DNA from: Ancylobacter sp. WKF20 | Lineage (GTDB): Bacteria; Pseudomonadota; Alphaproteobacteria; Rhizobiales; Xanthobacteraceae | Length of the DNA: 64,000 nt | Direction: 5' to 3' | Assembly: GCF_029760895.1 (NCBI RefSeq) | Contig: NZ_CP121679.1 | Location: 4,260,001 to 4,324,000, forward strand | Shown: piece after piece, positions 55,741-64,000 of the stretch | Numbering within the stretch: the first letter of the stretch is position 1 | Layout of the letters: each line of letters starts with the position of its first letter | Position numbers and translations under genes: made by a program | Notes under the pieces: model-generated | The model's input: the letters and a program-made list of their open reading frames with translations, nothing else | What the model was told of the DNA's origin: nothing | The model's database searches: none

Positions 55741-56874
55741 TCAGTCGCGCGTCCAGGGCAGGAAGTGCTTGGAGAGTTTCAGCCCCTGCGCCTGATAATT
55801 CGAGCCGAGAGCCTCGCCATAGAGGGTGCGGGGGCGCTCGATCATGCGCTCATAGACGAGGCGGCCGACGATCTGGCCGTCTTCCAGGATGAACGGCACC
55901 TCGCGCGAGCGCACCTCCAGCACGGCGCGCGCGCCATTATGCGGGCTGTTGTGGCCCCCGGCGGCGTCATGGCCGAATCCGGGATCGAAGAAGCCGGCAT
56001 AGTGCACGCGGAACTCGCCGACCAGCGGGTCGAACGGCACCATCTCGGCGGCATGGCTCGGCGGCACATGCACGGCTTCCTTGGAGGCGAGGATGTAGAA
56101 GGCGTCGGGGTCGAGCACCAGCTCGCGCCGGCCGCGCGTCACCAGCGGCTCCCAGAAATCCTCGACCTCGCAGGCGGCGCGCCTGTCCACGTCGATCACC
56201 GCCGTGTGCCGCTTGGCGCGGAAGCCGAGCAGACCGCCAAAGCCAGCACCGGACAGATCGACGCTCACCGCGATGCCGCCGCCCGCCGTGTCGGGCGTCG
56301 CGCTGTCAACCAGCCGGTCAGCGGTGTTGAGGGCGGCGAGCGCGGCCTCGTCGAGGCGCGCATCGCCCCGCCGGAAGCGGATCTGCGACAGGCGCGAGCC
56401 GCGCCGCACCAGGATGGGGAAGGTGCGCGGGCTGATCTCCAGATAGAGCTTGCCCTCATAGCCGGCCGGCACCACGTCGAAGGCGCGCGAGCGGTCGGCG
56501 ATGACGCGGGTGAACACGTCGAGCCGGCCGGTGGAGCTTTTCGGATTGGCCGAGGCGGCGATGTCGGAGGGCAGCGCCAGCGCTTCTTCCAGTTCGACCA
56601 GATAGACGCAGCCCGTCTCCAGCACTTCGCCCTCGGTGAGGTCGAGCCTGTGCAAAGCGAGCCGGGCCAGCCGGTCCGCCACCGTCTCGCTCGGGCCGGG
56701 CAGGAAGCTCGCGCGGATGCGCCAGGCGGTCGGGCCGAGGCGCAGATCGAGGCTGGCGGGCTGGACCTGGTCGCTGTCGAACGGGCGCGCGAGGTGGATG
56801 GCGCCGCGCGCGGCCAGAGCCTCGATGGCATGGCCAGGCAGGATGCCCTCGCCGATCAGACCCGAATGCGCCAC
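55741..56874 (-). CDS. dcd: 2'-deoxycytidine 5'-triphosphate deaminase, long alphaproteobacterial type
   Basis: A product of about 377 aa with the two-part DCD/dUTPase fold of pfam06559. The N-terminal half has DSDQVQPASLDLRLG and SANPKSSTGRLDVFTRVIAD; the C-terminal half has FFDPGFGHDAAGGHNS and GRLVYERM. It deaminates dCTP to dUTP for thymidylate supply. A GTG at 56874 with GGAG eight bases upstream is preferred; an ATG at 56958 would add 28 residues of unlike composition. It is divergent from the riboswitch-controlled metZ, a pairing I expect in related genomes. Confidence 0.85.
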   Translation of the reverse strand: MAHSGLIGEGILPGHAIEALAARGAIHLARPFDSDQVQPASLDLRLGPTAWRIRASFLPGPSETVADRLARLALHRLDLTEGEVLETGCVYLVELEEALALPSDIAASANPKSSTGRLDVFTRVIADRSRAFDVVPAGYEGKLYLEISPRTFPILVRRGSRLSQIRFRRGDARLDEAALAALNTADRLVDSATPDTAGGGIAVSVDLSGAGFGGLLGFRAKRHTAVIDVDRRAACEVEDFWEPLVTRGRRELVLDPDAFYILASKEAVHVPPSHAAEMVPFDPLVGEFRVHYAGFFDPGFGHDAAGGHNSPHNGARAVLEVRSREVPFILEDGQIVGRLVYERMIERPRTLYGEALGSNYQAQGLKLSKHFLPWTRD

Positions 56875-56985
56875 GTCGCCCGCTCCACTCAGCTGCCGCG
56901 CGCGGTCCAGCCTCGCGCAAGTTCCGTTCGGTTTAACGGACGCGCCCCTTGACGCCAAGCCGGGTGCGGGAGTAATCCCGCCGGG

Positions 56986-57045
56986 AACGTGGTCATTTGA
57001 GCCGGCCGGCTTGCCGCCACGCTAAATAAGGTTGCTAAAAAGGTC
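56986..57045 (+). promoter_or_regulatory. SAM-II riboswitch
   Basis: The leader of metZ shows the SAM-II pattern. P1 is CGTGG paired with CCACG (56988 and 57017). The conserved loop is TCATTTGAGCCGGCCGGCTT, and the downstream strand CTAAATAAGGTTGCTAAAAA with GG forms the H-type pseudoknot. SAM binding would hide the translation start region and lower MetZ synthesis. SAM-II elements are known before metA, metX and metZ in alphaproteobacteria, which fits exactly. Confidence 0.92.
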
Positions 57046-57107
57046 GGGGCCGCGCAGCGCATGCGCGTGGGCGTTCCCGGTCTGTCGAGAGATAGCGGAG
57101 CCGCCCG

Positions 57108-58316
57108 ATGAGCCAGAACGACAAGCTTTCCCCCGCCGAGATCGCCCAGCTTCGTCCCGATACCCGCCTCGTGCAGGGCGGCATCCTGCGCTCGCCCTTC
57201 GGCGAGACCGCCGAGGCGCTCTACCTGACGCAGGGCTATGTCTACGACACCGCCGAGCAGGCGGAGGCGCGCTTCAAGGGCGATGATCCCGGCTTCATCT
57301 ACACGCGCTATTCCAACCCGACGGCGGCTATGTTCGAGACCCGCCTCGCGCTGCTCGAAGGCGCCGAGGTGGCGCGCGCCACGGCATCCGGCATGGCGGC
57401 GGTGACCGCCTCGCTGCTGTGCCAGCTCAAGGCTGGCGACCATGTGGTGGCGGCCCGCGCGCTGTTCGGCTCCTGCCGCTATGTGATCGAGGAATTGCTG
57501 CCGCGCTTCGGCGTCGCCACCACGCTGGTCGATGGCACGGACCTCTCCGCCTGGCAGGCGGCGGTGCGGCCGGAGACCAAGGTGTTCTTCCTGGAGAGCC
57601 CGACCAACCCGACGCTGGAACTGGTCGATATCGCCGGCGTCGCGGCGATCTCCAAGGCGGCGGGCGCCTGCCTCATCGTCGACAACGTGTTCGCCACGCC
57701 CATGCTGCAGAGCCCGCTGACGCTCGGCGCGGATGTCGTCGTCTATTCCGCCACCAAGCACATTGACGGGCAGGGCCGGTGCCTTGCCGGCGTCGTGCTG
57801 TGCTCGGAGAAATTCCTCACCGACCATCTCCAGACCTTCCTGCGCCAGACCGGCCCCTCCGTCTCGCCCTTCAATGCCTGGGTGATGCTGAAGGGGCTGG
57901 AGACGCTGCCGCTGCGGGTCGAGCGGTCGCAGGCGACGGCGGGCGCGCTGGCCGACCGGCTGGCCGCGCAGGGCAAGATCGGCAAGGTGATCTACCCCTA
58001 CCGCGCCGATCACCCGCAGCATGAGCTGGCCAAGCGCCAGATGCGCGGTGGCGGCACGCTGGTGACCTTCGAGGTCGCGGGCGGCAAGGCCGGCGCCTTC
58101 CGCTTCCTCAACGCGCTGAAGGTGGTGCGCATCTCCAACAATCTGGGCGACGCCAAGAGCCTCGTCACCCACCCGGCGACCACGACGCACCAGCGCTTCT
58201 CCCCCGAGGCGCGGGCCGAGATGGGGATTTCCGACGGCATGGTGCGCCTGTCGGTCGGCCTCGAACATGTGGACGACCTCTCCGAGGATGTCATCCGGGC
58301 GCTCGCCGCCGTCTGA
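57108..58316 (+). CDS. metZ: O-succinylhomoserine sulfhydrylase
   Basis: A 402-aa PLP enzyme of the Cys/Met metabolism family. It makes homocysteine from O-succinylhomoserine and sulfide. The N-terminal RLVQGGILRSPFGETAEALY and YTRYSNPT phosphate contacts are present, then ESPTNPTLELVDI and the PLP lysine in SATKHIDGQGR (about Lys217). GGAG stands nine bases before the ATG. The SAM-II riboswitch upstream gives feedback control. It is followed by a strong terminator and then apaG. Confidence 0.95.
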   Translation: MSQNDKLSPAEIAQLRPDTRLVQGGILRSPFGETAEALYLTQGYVYDTAEQAEARFKGDDPGFIYTRYSNPTAAMFETRLALLEGAEVARATASGMAAVTASLLCQLKAGDHVVAARALFGSCRYVIEELLPRFGVATTLVDGTDLSAWQAAVRPETKVFFLESPTNPTLELVDIAGVAAISKAAGACLIVDNVFATPMLQSPLTLGADVVVYSATKHIDGQGRCLAGVVLCSEKFLTDHLQTFLRQTGPSVSPFNAWVMLKGLETLPLRVERSQATAGALADRLAAQGKIGKVIYPYRADHPQHELAKRQMRGGGTLVTFEVAGGKAGAFRFLNALKVVRISNNLGDAKSLVTHPATTTHQRFSPEARAEMGISDGMVRLSVGLEHVDDLSEDVIRALAAV

Positions 58317-58330
58317 TACCCTGGCAAAAG

Positions 58331-58370
58331 GCCGCGGCCGACCAATTCGTGACCGGCCGCGGCTTGTCTT
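58331..58370 (+). terminator. Rho-independent terminator of metZ
   Basis: A perfect 10-bp stem (GCCGCGGCCG with CGGCCGCGGC) with a 13-base loop is followed by TTGTCTT. It lies 15 bases past the metZ stop. Confidence 0.75.
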
Positions 58371-58418
58371 GCCTGGGCTCCGCCTTTCATAAAGAAACGA
58401 CAACAGCGGAGGATCGGC

Positions 58419-58811
58419 ATGTATCGGGCGACGACGAGAGGCGTTCAGGTAACGGTGACGCCGCGCTTCGCCCCGGAGCGTTCCGATCCGGAGCGTGGCC
58501 AGTATTTCTGGGCCTATACAGTGGATATCCTCAATCTCGGGGTGGAGACCGTGCAGCTGCGTGCCCGGCGCTGGATCATCACCGATGCGCTCGGCCGGGT
58601 GCAGGAAGTGCGCGGCGCGGGGGTCGTCGGCGAGCAGCCGGTGCTGCCGCCCGGCGGTCATTTCGAATATACGAGCGGCGTGCCGCTGCCGACCGCCACC
58701 GGCATCATGGAAGGCAGCTACGATATGGTGACGCAGGCCGGCGATGCCTTCGACGCCGCCGTGCCGCCCTTCTCGCTCGACCTGCCCGGTCTCGCCCGCA
58801 CGCTCAACTGA
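58419..58811 (+). CDS. apaG: ApaG family protein
   Basis: A 130-aa single-domain protein with the immunoglobulin-like ApaG fold (YFWAYTVDILNLGVETVQLR; RRWIITDALGRVQEVRG; GVVGEQPVLPPGGHFEYTSG). ApaG is linked to Co2+/Mg2+ homeostasis and to Ap4A levels, but its reaction is unsettled. It is about 100 bases after metZ, beyond the terminator, so it probably has its own promoter. Length is typical. Confidence 0.95.
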   Translation: MYRATTRGVQVTVTPRFAPERSDPERGQYFWAYTVDILNLGVETVQLRARRWIITDALGRVQEVRGAGVVGEQPVLPPGGHFEYTSGVPLPTATGIMEGSYDMVTQAGDAFDAAVPPFSLDLPGLARTLN

Positions 58812-58959
58812 GTTGTGCCCCCGGCGCGGCGCTGCTTCCGGCGGGCCGGCGAAGCGGCTATGGTGCGGATAGAGTGACGGCTTACCTGTCGCCGAGCCGC
58901 CCACCAGCCCCGCTTTCGCCGCCGAGCCCTTCCGCCTTGAGCAACGGTCTGCCCCACTC

Positions 58960-60411
58960 GTGATCGACCTGCGCCCGATCGCCGCCATTCTGGGCGTCCT
59001 GCTCGCCGTGCTGGGCACGACCATGATGATCCCCGCTCTGGTGGATCTCATCGCCGGGGAGCGGGATTTTCTCGTCTACGCCGCCACCGCCGTCATTACC
59101 GCCTTTGTCGGCCTCTCCCTCTGGCTCGCCGGCCGCTCCGGTGAGGTCGAACGGCTCAGCATCCGCCAGGCCTTCGTGCTGACGGCGGCGAGCTGGGTGG
59201 TGCTCTCCGCCTTCGCCGCGGTCCCGTTCATGTGGGCGGAGACGGATCTGAGCTTCACCGACGCCTATTTCGAGGCGATGAGCGGGCTCACCACCACGGG
59301 CGCGACGGTGATCTCCGGTCTCGATGACCGCCCGCCCGGCGTGCTGATCTGGCGCGCCTTCCTGCACTGGTATGGCGGCATCGGCATCATCGTCATGGCG
59401 ATGGCGCTTCTGCCCATGCTGCGCATCGGCGGCATGCAGCTGTTTCGCGCCGAATCCTCCGACAAGTCCGAGAAGGTGCTGCCGCGCGCGGCGCAGATGG
59501 CCAAGGGCATTCTCGGCAGCTACCTGCTGCTCACCTTCGCCTGCGCGCTGACCTATGCCTTTCTCGGCATGAGCGTGTTCGACGCGGTGGCGCACGCCAT
59601 GGCGACGATCTCGACCGGCGGCTTCTCTACCCACGACGCCTCCATCGGCTTCTTCAAGAGCCCGGCCATCGACTATGCGGCGATCGTCTTCATGATCTCC
59701 GGCTCGCTGCCCTTCGTGCTCTATGTGCGGGTGCTGGCCGGTGACTTCAGCCGCATCTTCGCCAATGCCGAGGTGCGGCTGTTCTTCGCGCTGGTGGCGG
59801 TGTTCACGCTGATCTCGACGGTCCAGCAGGTGAACGGCGGCATCGCGGTGGGCGAGACGGCGCTGCGCCAGGCGCTGTTCACGGTGGTGTCGCTGATGTC
59901 GACCACCGGCTTCGTCGCGGTGGACTACACCCATTGGGGCCCACTGAGCGACGCGCTGTTTTTCACCGTGCTGTTCCTCGGCGCCTGCACCGGCTCCACC
60001 GCCGGCGGCATGAAGACCTTCCGCATCGCCATTCTCGGCTCGGCGCTGGTGCAGCATCTCAAGCGCATCATCTACCCGAGCGGCGTTTTTCCGGCGCGCT
60101 ATGGCGGCAAGCCGATCGGCGATGATGTGGTGGCGTCGGTGCTGTCCTTCGCCTTCCTTTATCTGACGAGCTTCCTCGTCATCGGCATCGCCATCAACAT
60201 TCTCGGCTTCGATCTCATCACGGCCTTTTCCGCCAGCATCACCGCGCTGGCCAATGCCGGCCCCGGCCTCGGGCCCATCGTCGGGCCGGCGATGAACTTC
60301 GCCGGTCTGCCGGACAGCGTGATCTGGCTGCTCTCCTTCGCCATGCTGCTCGGGCGGCTGGAATTGTTCACCGTTCTCGTGCTGATCCTGCCGAGTTTCT
60401 GGCGGCGCTAG
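58960..60411 (+). CDS. TrkH-family potassium uptake protein
   Basis: A 483-aa channel-like membrane protein with four pore-repeat units. Selectivity-filter regions are visible as MSGLTTTGATVI, MATISTGGFSTHDAS, LMSTTGFVAVDY and SITALANAGPGLGP. The inner gate region GACTGSTAGGMKTFRI is well conserved. It takes up K+ together with a TrkA partner that is not in this window. The GTG start at 58960 places the first helix right after the N-terminus. Confidence 0.93.
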   Translation: MIDLRPIAAILGVLLAVLGTTMMIPALVDLIAGERDFLVYAATAVITAFVGLSLWLAGRSGEVERLSIRQAFVLTAASWVVLSAFAAVPFMWAETDLSFTDAYFEAMSGLTTTGATVISGLDDRPPGVLIWRAFLHWYGGIGIIVMAMALLPMLRIGGMQLFRAESSDKSEKVLPRAAQMAKGILGSYLLLTFACALTYAFLGMSVFDAVAHAMATISTGGFSTHDASIGFFKSPAIDYAAIVFMISGSLPFVLYVRVLAGDFSRIFANAEVRLFFALVAVFTLISTVQQVNGGIAVGETALRQALFTVVSLMSTTGFVAVDYTHWGPLSDALFFTVLFLGACTGSTAGGMKTFRIAILGSALVQHLKRIIYPSGVFPARYGGKPIGDDVVASVLSFAFLYLTSFLVIGIAINILGFDLITAFSASITALANAGPGLGPIVGPAMNFAGLPDSVIWLLSFAMLLGRLELFTVLVLILPSFWRR

Positions 60412-60469
60412 TTGGGCGGTGCAGCAAAGCCCTTTATGCTGGCGACCTGACCGCGACGGGGACCGCCTT

Positions 60470-61633
60470 ATGCTTGCCGCACGAACGACGACCGAGGAAC
60501 TGCTCGCCTACCTCGTCGCCTTCGACACCACGAGCCGCAACTCCAACCTCGCGCTGATCGACTTCGTGCGCGACTACCTCGCCGCCTATGGCGTGGAGAG
60601 CGTCATCATTCCCGATGCGAGCGGGCAGAAGGCCAGCCTCTTCGCCACCATCGGACCGAAGGGCGTGGGCGGCGTCTGCCTCTCCGGCCATTCCGACGTG
60701 GTGCCGGTGGACGGCCAGCCCTGGACCACCGATCCGTTCACGCTCACGCCGAAGGACGACCGGGTCTATGGCCGGGGCTCCTGCGACATGAAGGGCTTCA
60801 TCGCCACCTGCCTCGCCATGGTGCCGCAGATGACGGCGGCAAAGCTGGCGACGCCGATCCATCTTCTGGTGTCCTATGACGAGGAGATCGGCTGCACCGG
60901 CGTGGTTCCGGCGGTGCGCCGGCTCGGCGTCGATCTGCCGCTGCCCCGCGCCTGCATCGTCGGCGAGCCGACCTCGATGCGGGTGGTGGACGCGCACAAA
61001 TCGGGCATCGCCTATATGACGACGGTGACCGGGCGCGAGGCGCATTCCTCCATGCCGCAGCTCGGCGCCAATGCGATCTTCGCCGCCGCCGAGCTGATCG
61101 GCGAACTCGACCGCACCCGCGCGGAGCTGATCGCCGCCGGCGATGCCAGCGGGCGCTTCGACCCGCCCAACACCACGCTGCAGGTCACGGTGATCGAGGG
61201 CGGCACCGCCGGCAACATCGTGCCGCGCCAATGCGCCATCCGCTGGAATGTGCGCGGCCTGCCCGATTTCGACGAGGAGGCGCTGCTCGCGCGCTTCACC
61301 GCCTTCGCGGAAGGCACGGTGCTGCCGAAGCTGCGTGCCTCGGCGCCCGAGGCCAGCATCACCACCGATTTCATCTACAGGGTGCCGCCGCTGGCGCCGC
61401 AGACCGGCTCGGAGGCCGAGCTTCTGGCGCTGCGCCTCGCCGGGCAGAACCGCACCTACACCGTCGCCTATGGCACGGAGGGCGGTCATTTCCAGGCGCA
61501 GGGCATCCCGACCGTGATCTGCGGACCGGGCTCCATCGACCAGGCGCACAAGCCCGACGAGTTCATCGAGGTGAGCCAGCTGCGCGCCTGCGAGCGGTTC
61601 CTCAGCGGGCTGATCGCCGAGTGCGTGGGGTAG
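60470..61633 (+). CDS. argE: Acetylornithine deacetylase
   Basis: A 387-aa M20-family zinc hydrolase that converts N-acetylornithine to ornithine. Metal ligands lie in SGHSDVVPVDGQPW, GRGSCDMKGFIATC and SYDEEIGCTGV (catalytic Glu and ligand Glu), and the C-terminal GPGSIDQAHKPDEF. The dimerisation insert (GREAHSSMPQLGANAI) is present. The ATG at 60470 is chosen because the domain begins just after it. argF lies 1.4 kb away on the other strand, so the two are not in one operon. Confidence 0.93.
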   Translation: MLAARTTTEELLAYLVAFDTTSRNSNLALIDFVRDYLAAYGVESVIIPDASGQKASLFATIGPKGVGGVCLSGHSDVVPVDGQPWTTDPFTLTPKDDRVYGRGSCDMKGFIATCLAMVPQMTAAKLATPIHLLVSYDEEIGCTGVVPAVRRLGVDLPLPRACIVGEPTSMRVVDAHKSGIAYMTTVTGREAHSSMPQLGANAIFAAAELIGELDRTRAELIAAGDASGRFDPPNTTLQVTVIEGGTAGNIVPRQCAIRWNVRGLPDFDEEALLARFTAFAEGTVLPKLRASAPEASITTDFIYRVPPLAPQTGSEAELLALRLAGQNRTYTVAYGTEGGHFQAQGIPTVICGPGSIDQAHKPDEFIEVSQLRACERFLSGLIAECVG

Positions 61634-61648
61634 AGCCTTCCAGGGTCA

Positions 61649-61874
61649 CGTCATCCCGGACGGCCGGAGGCGAAGGTCGGCGGGCATGGCGCCTCATACG
61701 CCGTCATCCCGGACGGCCGGAGGCCGATCCGGGATCGCGTGCCGTGTTGAGCGCATAAGGTGGAGCGGAAGACGATCCCGGCTCTCCGGCTTCGCCTGCG
61801 GCCGGGATGACGCCTCATGAGGGAGAGGTGACGATCCCGGCTCAGCACCCCGCGGGGTTCCGGCCGGGATGACG
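61649..61874. repeat. Cluster of four family A repeats
   Basis: One truncated copy, one complete forward copy (61702-61738), and two inverted copies (GATCCCGGCTCTCCGGC... and GATCCCGGCTCAGCACC..., each ending GCCGGGATGACG). They fill the gap between the convergent argE and hslO genes. Confidence 0.88.
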
Positions 61875-61911
61875 CCAGGTCGCGTCCGCGGGGGAACACT
61901 CGGCCTTGCCG

Positions 61912-62937
61912 TCAGTTCCCCGCGGCGGCCTCGCCGGTCTCGTCCGGCCCCACCACTTCCTCCGCCGTGAAGCCGTAGTTCCGGCCGCAGAACTCGCAGG
62001 TGACGGTGATGCGGCCGTCCTCGACCAGACTCTCCCGCTCCTCATGGGAGAAGCTGGCGAGCACGTTCTTCACGCGCTCCTGCGAGCAGGAGCATTTGGC
62101 GACGACGTCCTCGGCGTCGAAGACGCGCACGCCGCGCTCATGGAACAGGCGATAAAGCAGCCGCTCGCTGGAGAGGTCGCTGTCGACCAGCTCGATATCC
62201 TCCAGCGTGGCGACCAGCGACTGCGCCTCCATCCAGGCATCGTCGTCGTCTCTCTCCGGCAGTTCGGTGCCTTCCGGCGCGTCGCCCGGATGCAGATCGA
62301 CCGGGCGCAGGCGCCCGCCCTCGGTCGGCAGGAACTGCACCATCAGCCCACCGGCGCGCCAGGAGGAGGCGGCCCCGCCGGGGCGCATCTCCTCGGCGAC
62401 CGCGAGGCGCACGCGGGTGGGAATCTGCTCGGACTGGGTGAAATACTGGTGCGCGGCCGCCTCCAGTCCCGCGCCTTCCAGCGCCACCACGCCCTGATAG
62501 CGGTTGACGCTCAGGCCCTGGTCGATCGTCATGGCCAGATGGCCGTGGCCGAGCAGCGCGCCGCTGTCCATGCCGAGGCCCGCCGCCTGAAGCGCGGCGA
62601 GGCGCTCGGCGTCGAAGCGGGCATAGGCGCGCACATCCTGCGGCGCGGTGAAGTCCACCACCAGCAGGTCGACCGGCCCGTCCGTGCGGGTCTGCAGGAT
62701 GAAGCGGCCGGAGATCTTCAGCGTCGAGCCGAGCAGCACGGTGAGGGCCACGGCTTCGCCCAGCAGGCGCTTCACCACGGACGGGTAATCGTGATGGGCG
62801 AGCACGGCGTCGAGCGTCGCACCCAGGCGCACGACACGCCCGCGCACGTCGAGCCCGTCGACGTGGAAGGGGGTCACGCGGTCGTCCACCGCCTCGGCGG
62901 AGGGCGGGCGGGAGGGAAAGTCGATATGTTCTGTCAT
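61912..62937 (-). CDS. hslO: Redox-regulated chaperone Hsp33
   Basis: A 341-aa cytoplasmic chaperone that is activated by oxidation. The N-terminal folding domain (RVVRLGATLDAVLAHHDYP; LLGEAVALTVLLGSTLK) is followed by the zinc-binding redox switch near the C-terminus: CSCSQERV and then CEFCGRNYGF, giving the four cysteines. The acidic linker at about 225-235 (ERDDDDAW) fits the family. It is preceded by a short dispersed repeat and transcribed in the same direction as argF. Confidence 0.95.
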   Translation of the reverse strand: MTEHIDFPSRPPSAEAVDDRVTPFHVDGLDVRGRVVRLGATLDAVLAHHDYPSVVKRLLGEAVALTVLLGSTLKISGRFILQTRTDGPVDLLVVDFTAPQDVRAYARFDAERLAALQAAGLGMDSGALLGHGHLAMTIDQGLSVNRYQGVVALEGAGLEAAAHQYFTQSEQIPTRVRLAVAEEMRPGGAASSWRAGGLMVQFLPTEGGRLRPVDLHPGDAPEGTELPERDDDDAWMEAQSLVATLEDIELVDSDLSSERLLYRLFHERGVRVFDAEDVVAKCSCSQERVKNVLASFSHEERESLVEDGRITVTCEFCGRNYGFTAEEVVGPDETGEAAAGN

Positions 62938-63005
62938 GTCGCCCGCCCATATGGGTGCGAGGTGGGATTTTCGCGAGGGCCCGCGCGAGAAGGGCGTGCG
63001 CAGCG

Positions 63006-63042
63006 CTTATCCCGGATCGCCGTGAGGCTGATCCGGGATCCG
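63006..63042. repeat. Dispersed palindromic repeat, family A
   Basis: A degenerate copy (TTATCCCGGATCGCC...GATCCGGGATCCGG) lies between argF and hslO and may separate their transcripts. Confidence 0.7.
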
Positions 63043-63074
63043 GTGAAGTCAGCCATGGCCCGGAGGGCGGGCCT

Positions 63075-63989
63075 TCAGGCGGCCGCGCCCTCGAGGCACC
63101 AGGCGAGGATGCCCTTCTGCGCGTGCAGCCGGTTCTCCGCCTCGTCGAACACCACCGATTGCGGGCCGTCCATCACCTCGTCGGTGACTTCCTCGCCGCG
63201 ATGGGCGGGAAGGCAGTGCATGAAGATGGCGTCCTTGGCGGCGCGCCGCATCAGCGCGCCATTGACCTGGAACGGCTTCAGCAGATTGTGCCGACGCTCG
63301 GCCTCGGCATCGCCCATCGACACCCAGGTGTCGGTGACGACGCAGTCCGCGCCTTCCACCGCCGCCTCGGCCTGGTGGCCGAAGTTCACCTTCGCGCCGG
63401 TCTTCTTCACCCACTCGACCAGCGCCGGGCGCGGGGCGAGCTCGGGCGGGGTCGCGACGTTGAGCGCGAAGTCGAAGCGCTCGGCCGCGTGGACCCAGGA
63501 GGTCAGCACATTGTTGGCGTCGCCGGTCCATGCGACGGTGCGCCCGCTGATCGGGCCCTTGTGCTCCTCGAAGGTCATCACATCCGCCATGATCTGGCAG
63601 GGATGGCTCTCGCGGGTGAGGCCGTTGATGACCGGCACGCTGGCATGGGCCGCCAGTTCCTCAAGCGCCTTGTGGTCGAGGATGCGGATCATGATGGCGT
63701 CGACATAGCGCGAGAGCACCTTGGCCGTGTCGGCGATGGTCTCGCCGCGGCCGAGCTGCATTTCCGCGCCGGTGAGCATGATGGTCTCGCCGCCGAGCTG
63801 GCGCATCGCGACATCGAAGGAGATGCGCGTGCGCGTCGAGGGCTGGTCGAACACCATGGCCAGTACCTTGCCGGCGAAAGGCTTCTCGGCGGCGACCTCG
63901 CGGCGGCGGCTCTTGAGGTCGTGCGAGAAGCGCATCAGCGCCCGCAGTTCGTCGGCCGAGAGGACGTCGAGGTCGAGAAAATGCTTCAC
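63075..63989 (-). CDS. argF: Ornithine carbamoyltransferase
   Basis: A 304-aa enzyme that makes citrulline from ornithine and carbamoyl phosphate. Carbamoyl-phosphate contacts are STRTR (51-55) and HPCQIMAD; ornithine contacts are VSMGDAE (in place of the SMG loop) and [13 protein letters not shown]. It starts at a GTG that overlaps an upstream stop (GTGA). The last codons before that stop run off the window and may be the end of argD, the usual partner, but only about four codons are visible. Confidence 0.95.
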   Translation of the reverse strand: MKHFLDLDVLSADELRALMRFSHDLKSRRREVAAEKPFAGKVLAMVFDQPSTRTRISFDVAMRQLGGETIMLTGAEMQLGRGETIADTAKVLSRYVDAIMIRILDHKALEELAAHASVPVINGLTRESHPCQIMADVMTFEEHKGPISGRTVAWTGDANNVLTSWVHAAERFDFALNVATPPELAPRPALVEWVKKTGAKVNFGHQAEAAVEGADCVVTDTWVSMGDAEAERRHNLLKPFQVNGALMRRAAKDAIFMHCLPAHRGEEVTDEVMDGPQSVVFDEAENRLHAQKGILAWCLEGAAA

Positions 63990-64000
63990 GGCGCTGGCCG

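Overview
The window is high-GC alphaproteobacterial chromosome, most likely order Hyphomicrobiales and possibly Xanthobacteraceae (Ancylobacter/Starkeya-like). The order-level call rests on a SAM-II riboswitch before metZ, a FixK/FNR-type box before a ccoNOQP-ccoGHIS cluster, ffs next to dnaX-ybaB, a HisZ-type histidine system, the long alphaproteobacterial dCTP deaminase, and many dispersed palindromic repeats. The genus is a guess.

Layout. 1-5.9 kb: housekeeping genes (ribB cut by the left edge, aroC, a CBS-domain membrane protein, an orphan Flp pilin, hrpB). 6.1-9.7 kb: an omega-amino-acid aminotransferase divergent from a membrane-anchored TPR protein. 9.8-11.8 kb: a two-gene phosphonate unit (FAD oxidoreductase plus phnX). 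11.8-21.1 kb: the complete cbb3 oxidase structural and assembly operons on the minus strand, ending in an MFS gene that carries the copper-binding signature of CcoA. 21.4-25.5 kb: a small membrane protein, msrA, a secreted protein, a UPF0114 protein and cysG. 25.7-31.7 kb: hisG-hisZ and hisS, separated by about 2.4 kb that holds dispersed repeats, a 277-bp tandem array, a strongly palindromic unexplained segment and two small genes. 31.9-36 kb: a fused MFS/PlsC/acyl-ligase gene with its own TetR regulator and a probable operator. 36-38.8 kb: ybaB, dnaX and the SRP RNA.

Two segments look acquired. At 38.8-39.9 kb an AT-rich gene encodes a lone (p)ppGpp-synthetase-type RelA/SpoT domain protein, inserted between pip and ffs. 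At 42.7-55.6 kb a giant (about 3,776 aa) type V autotransporter is bracketed by two decayed serine-recombinase fragments. The left fragment carries N-terminal parts on the minus strand and the right fragment carries C-terminal parts on the plus strand. A dispersed repeat is cut off at the left border.

The right end (55.7-64 kb) is ordinary: dCTP deaminase, SAM-II riboswitch-metZ-apaG, trkH, argE, hslO and argF. Most genes are typical chromosomal metabolism. The observations most worth follow-up are the CcoA-like gene inside the cco operon, the RelA/SpoT island, the autotransporter island, and the structured segment at 28.4-28.7 kb.
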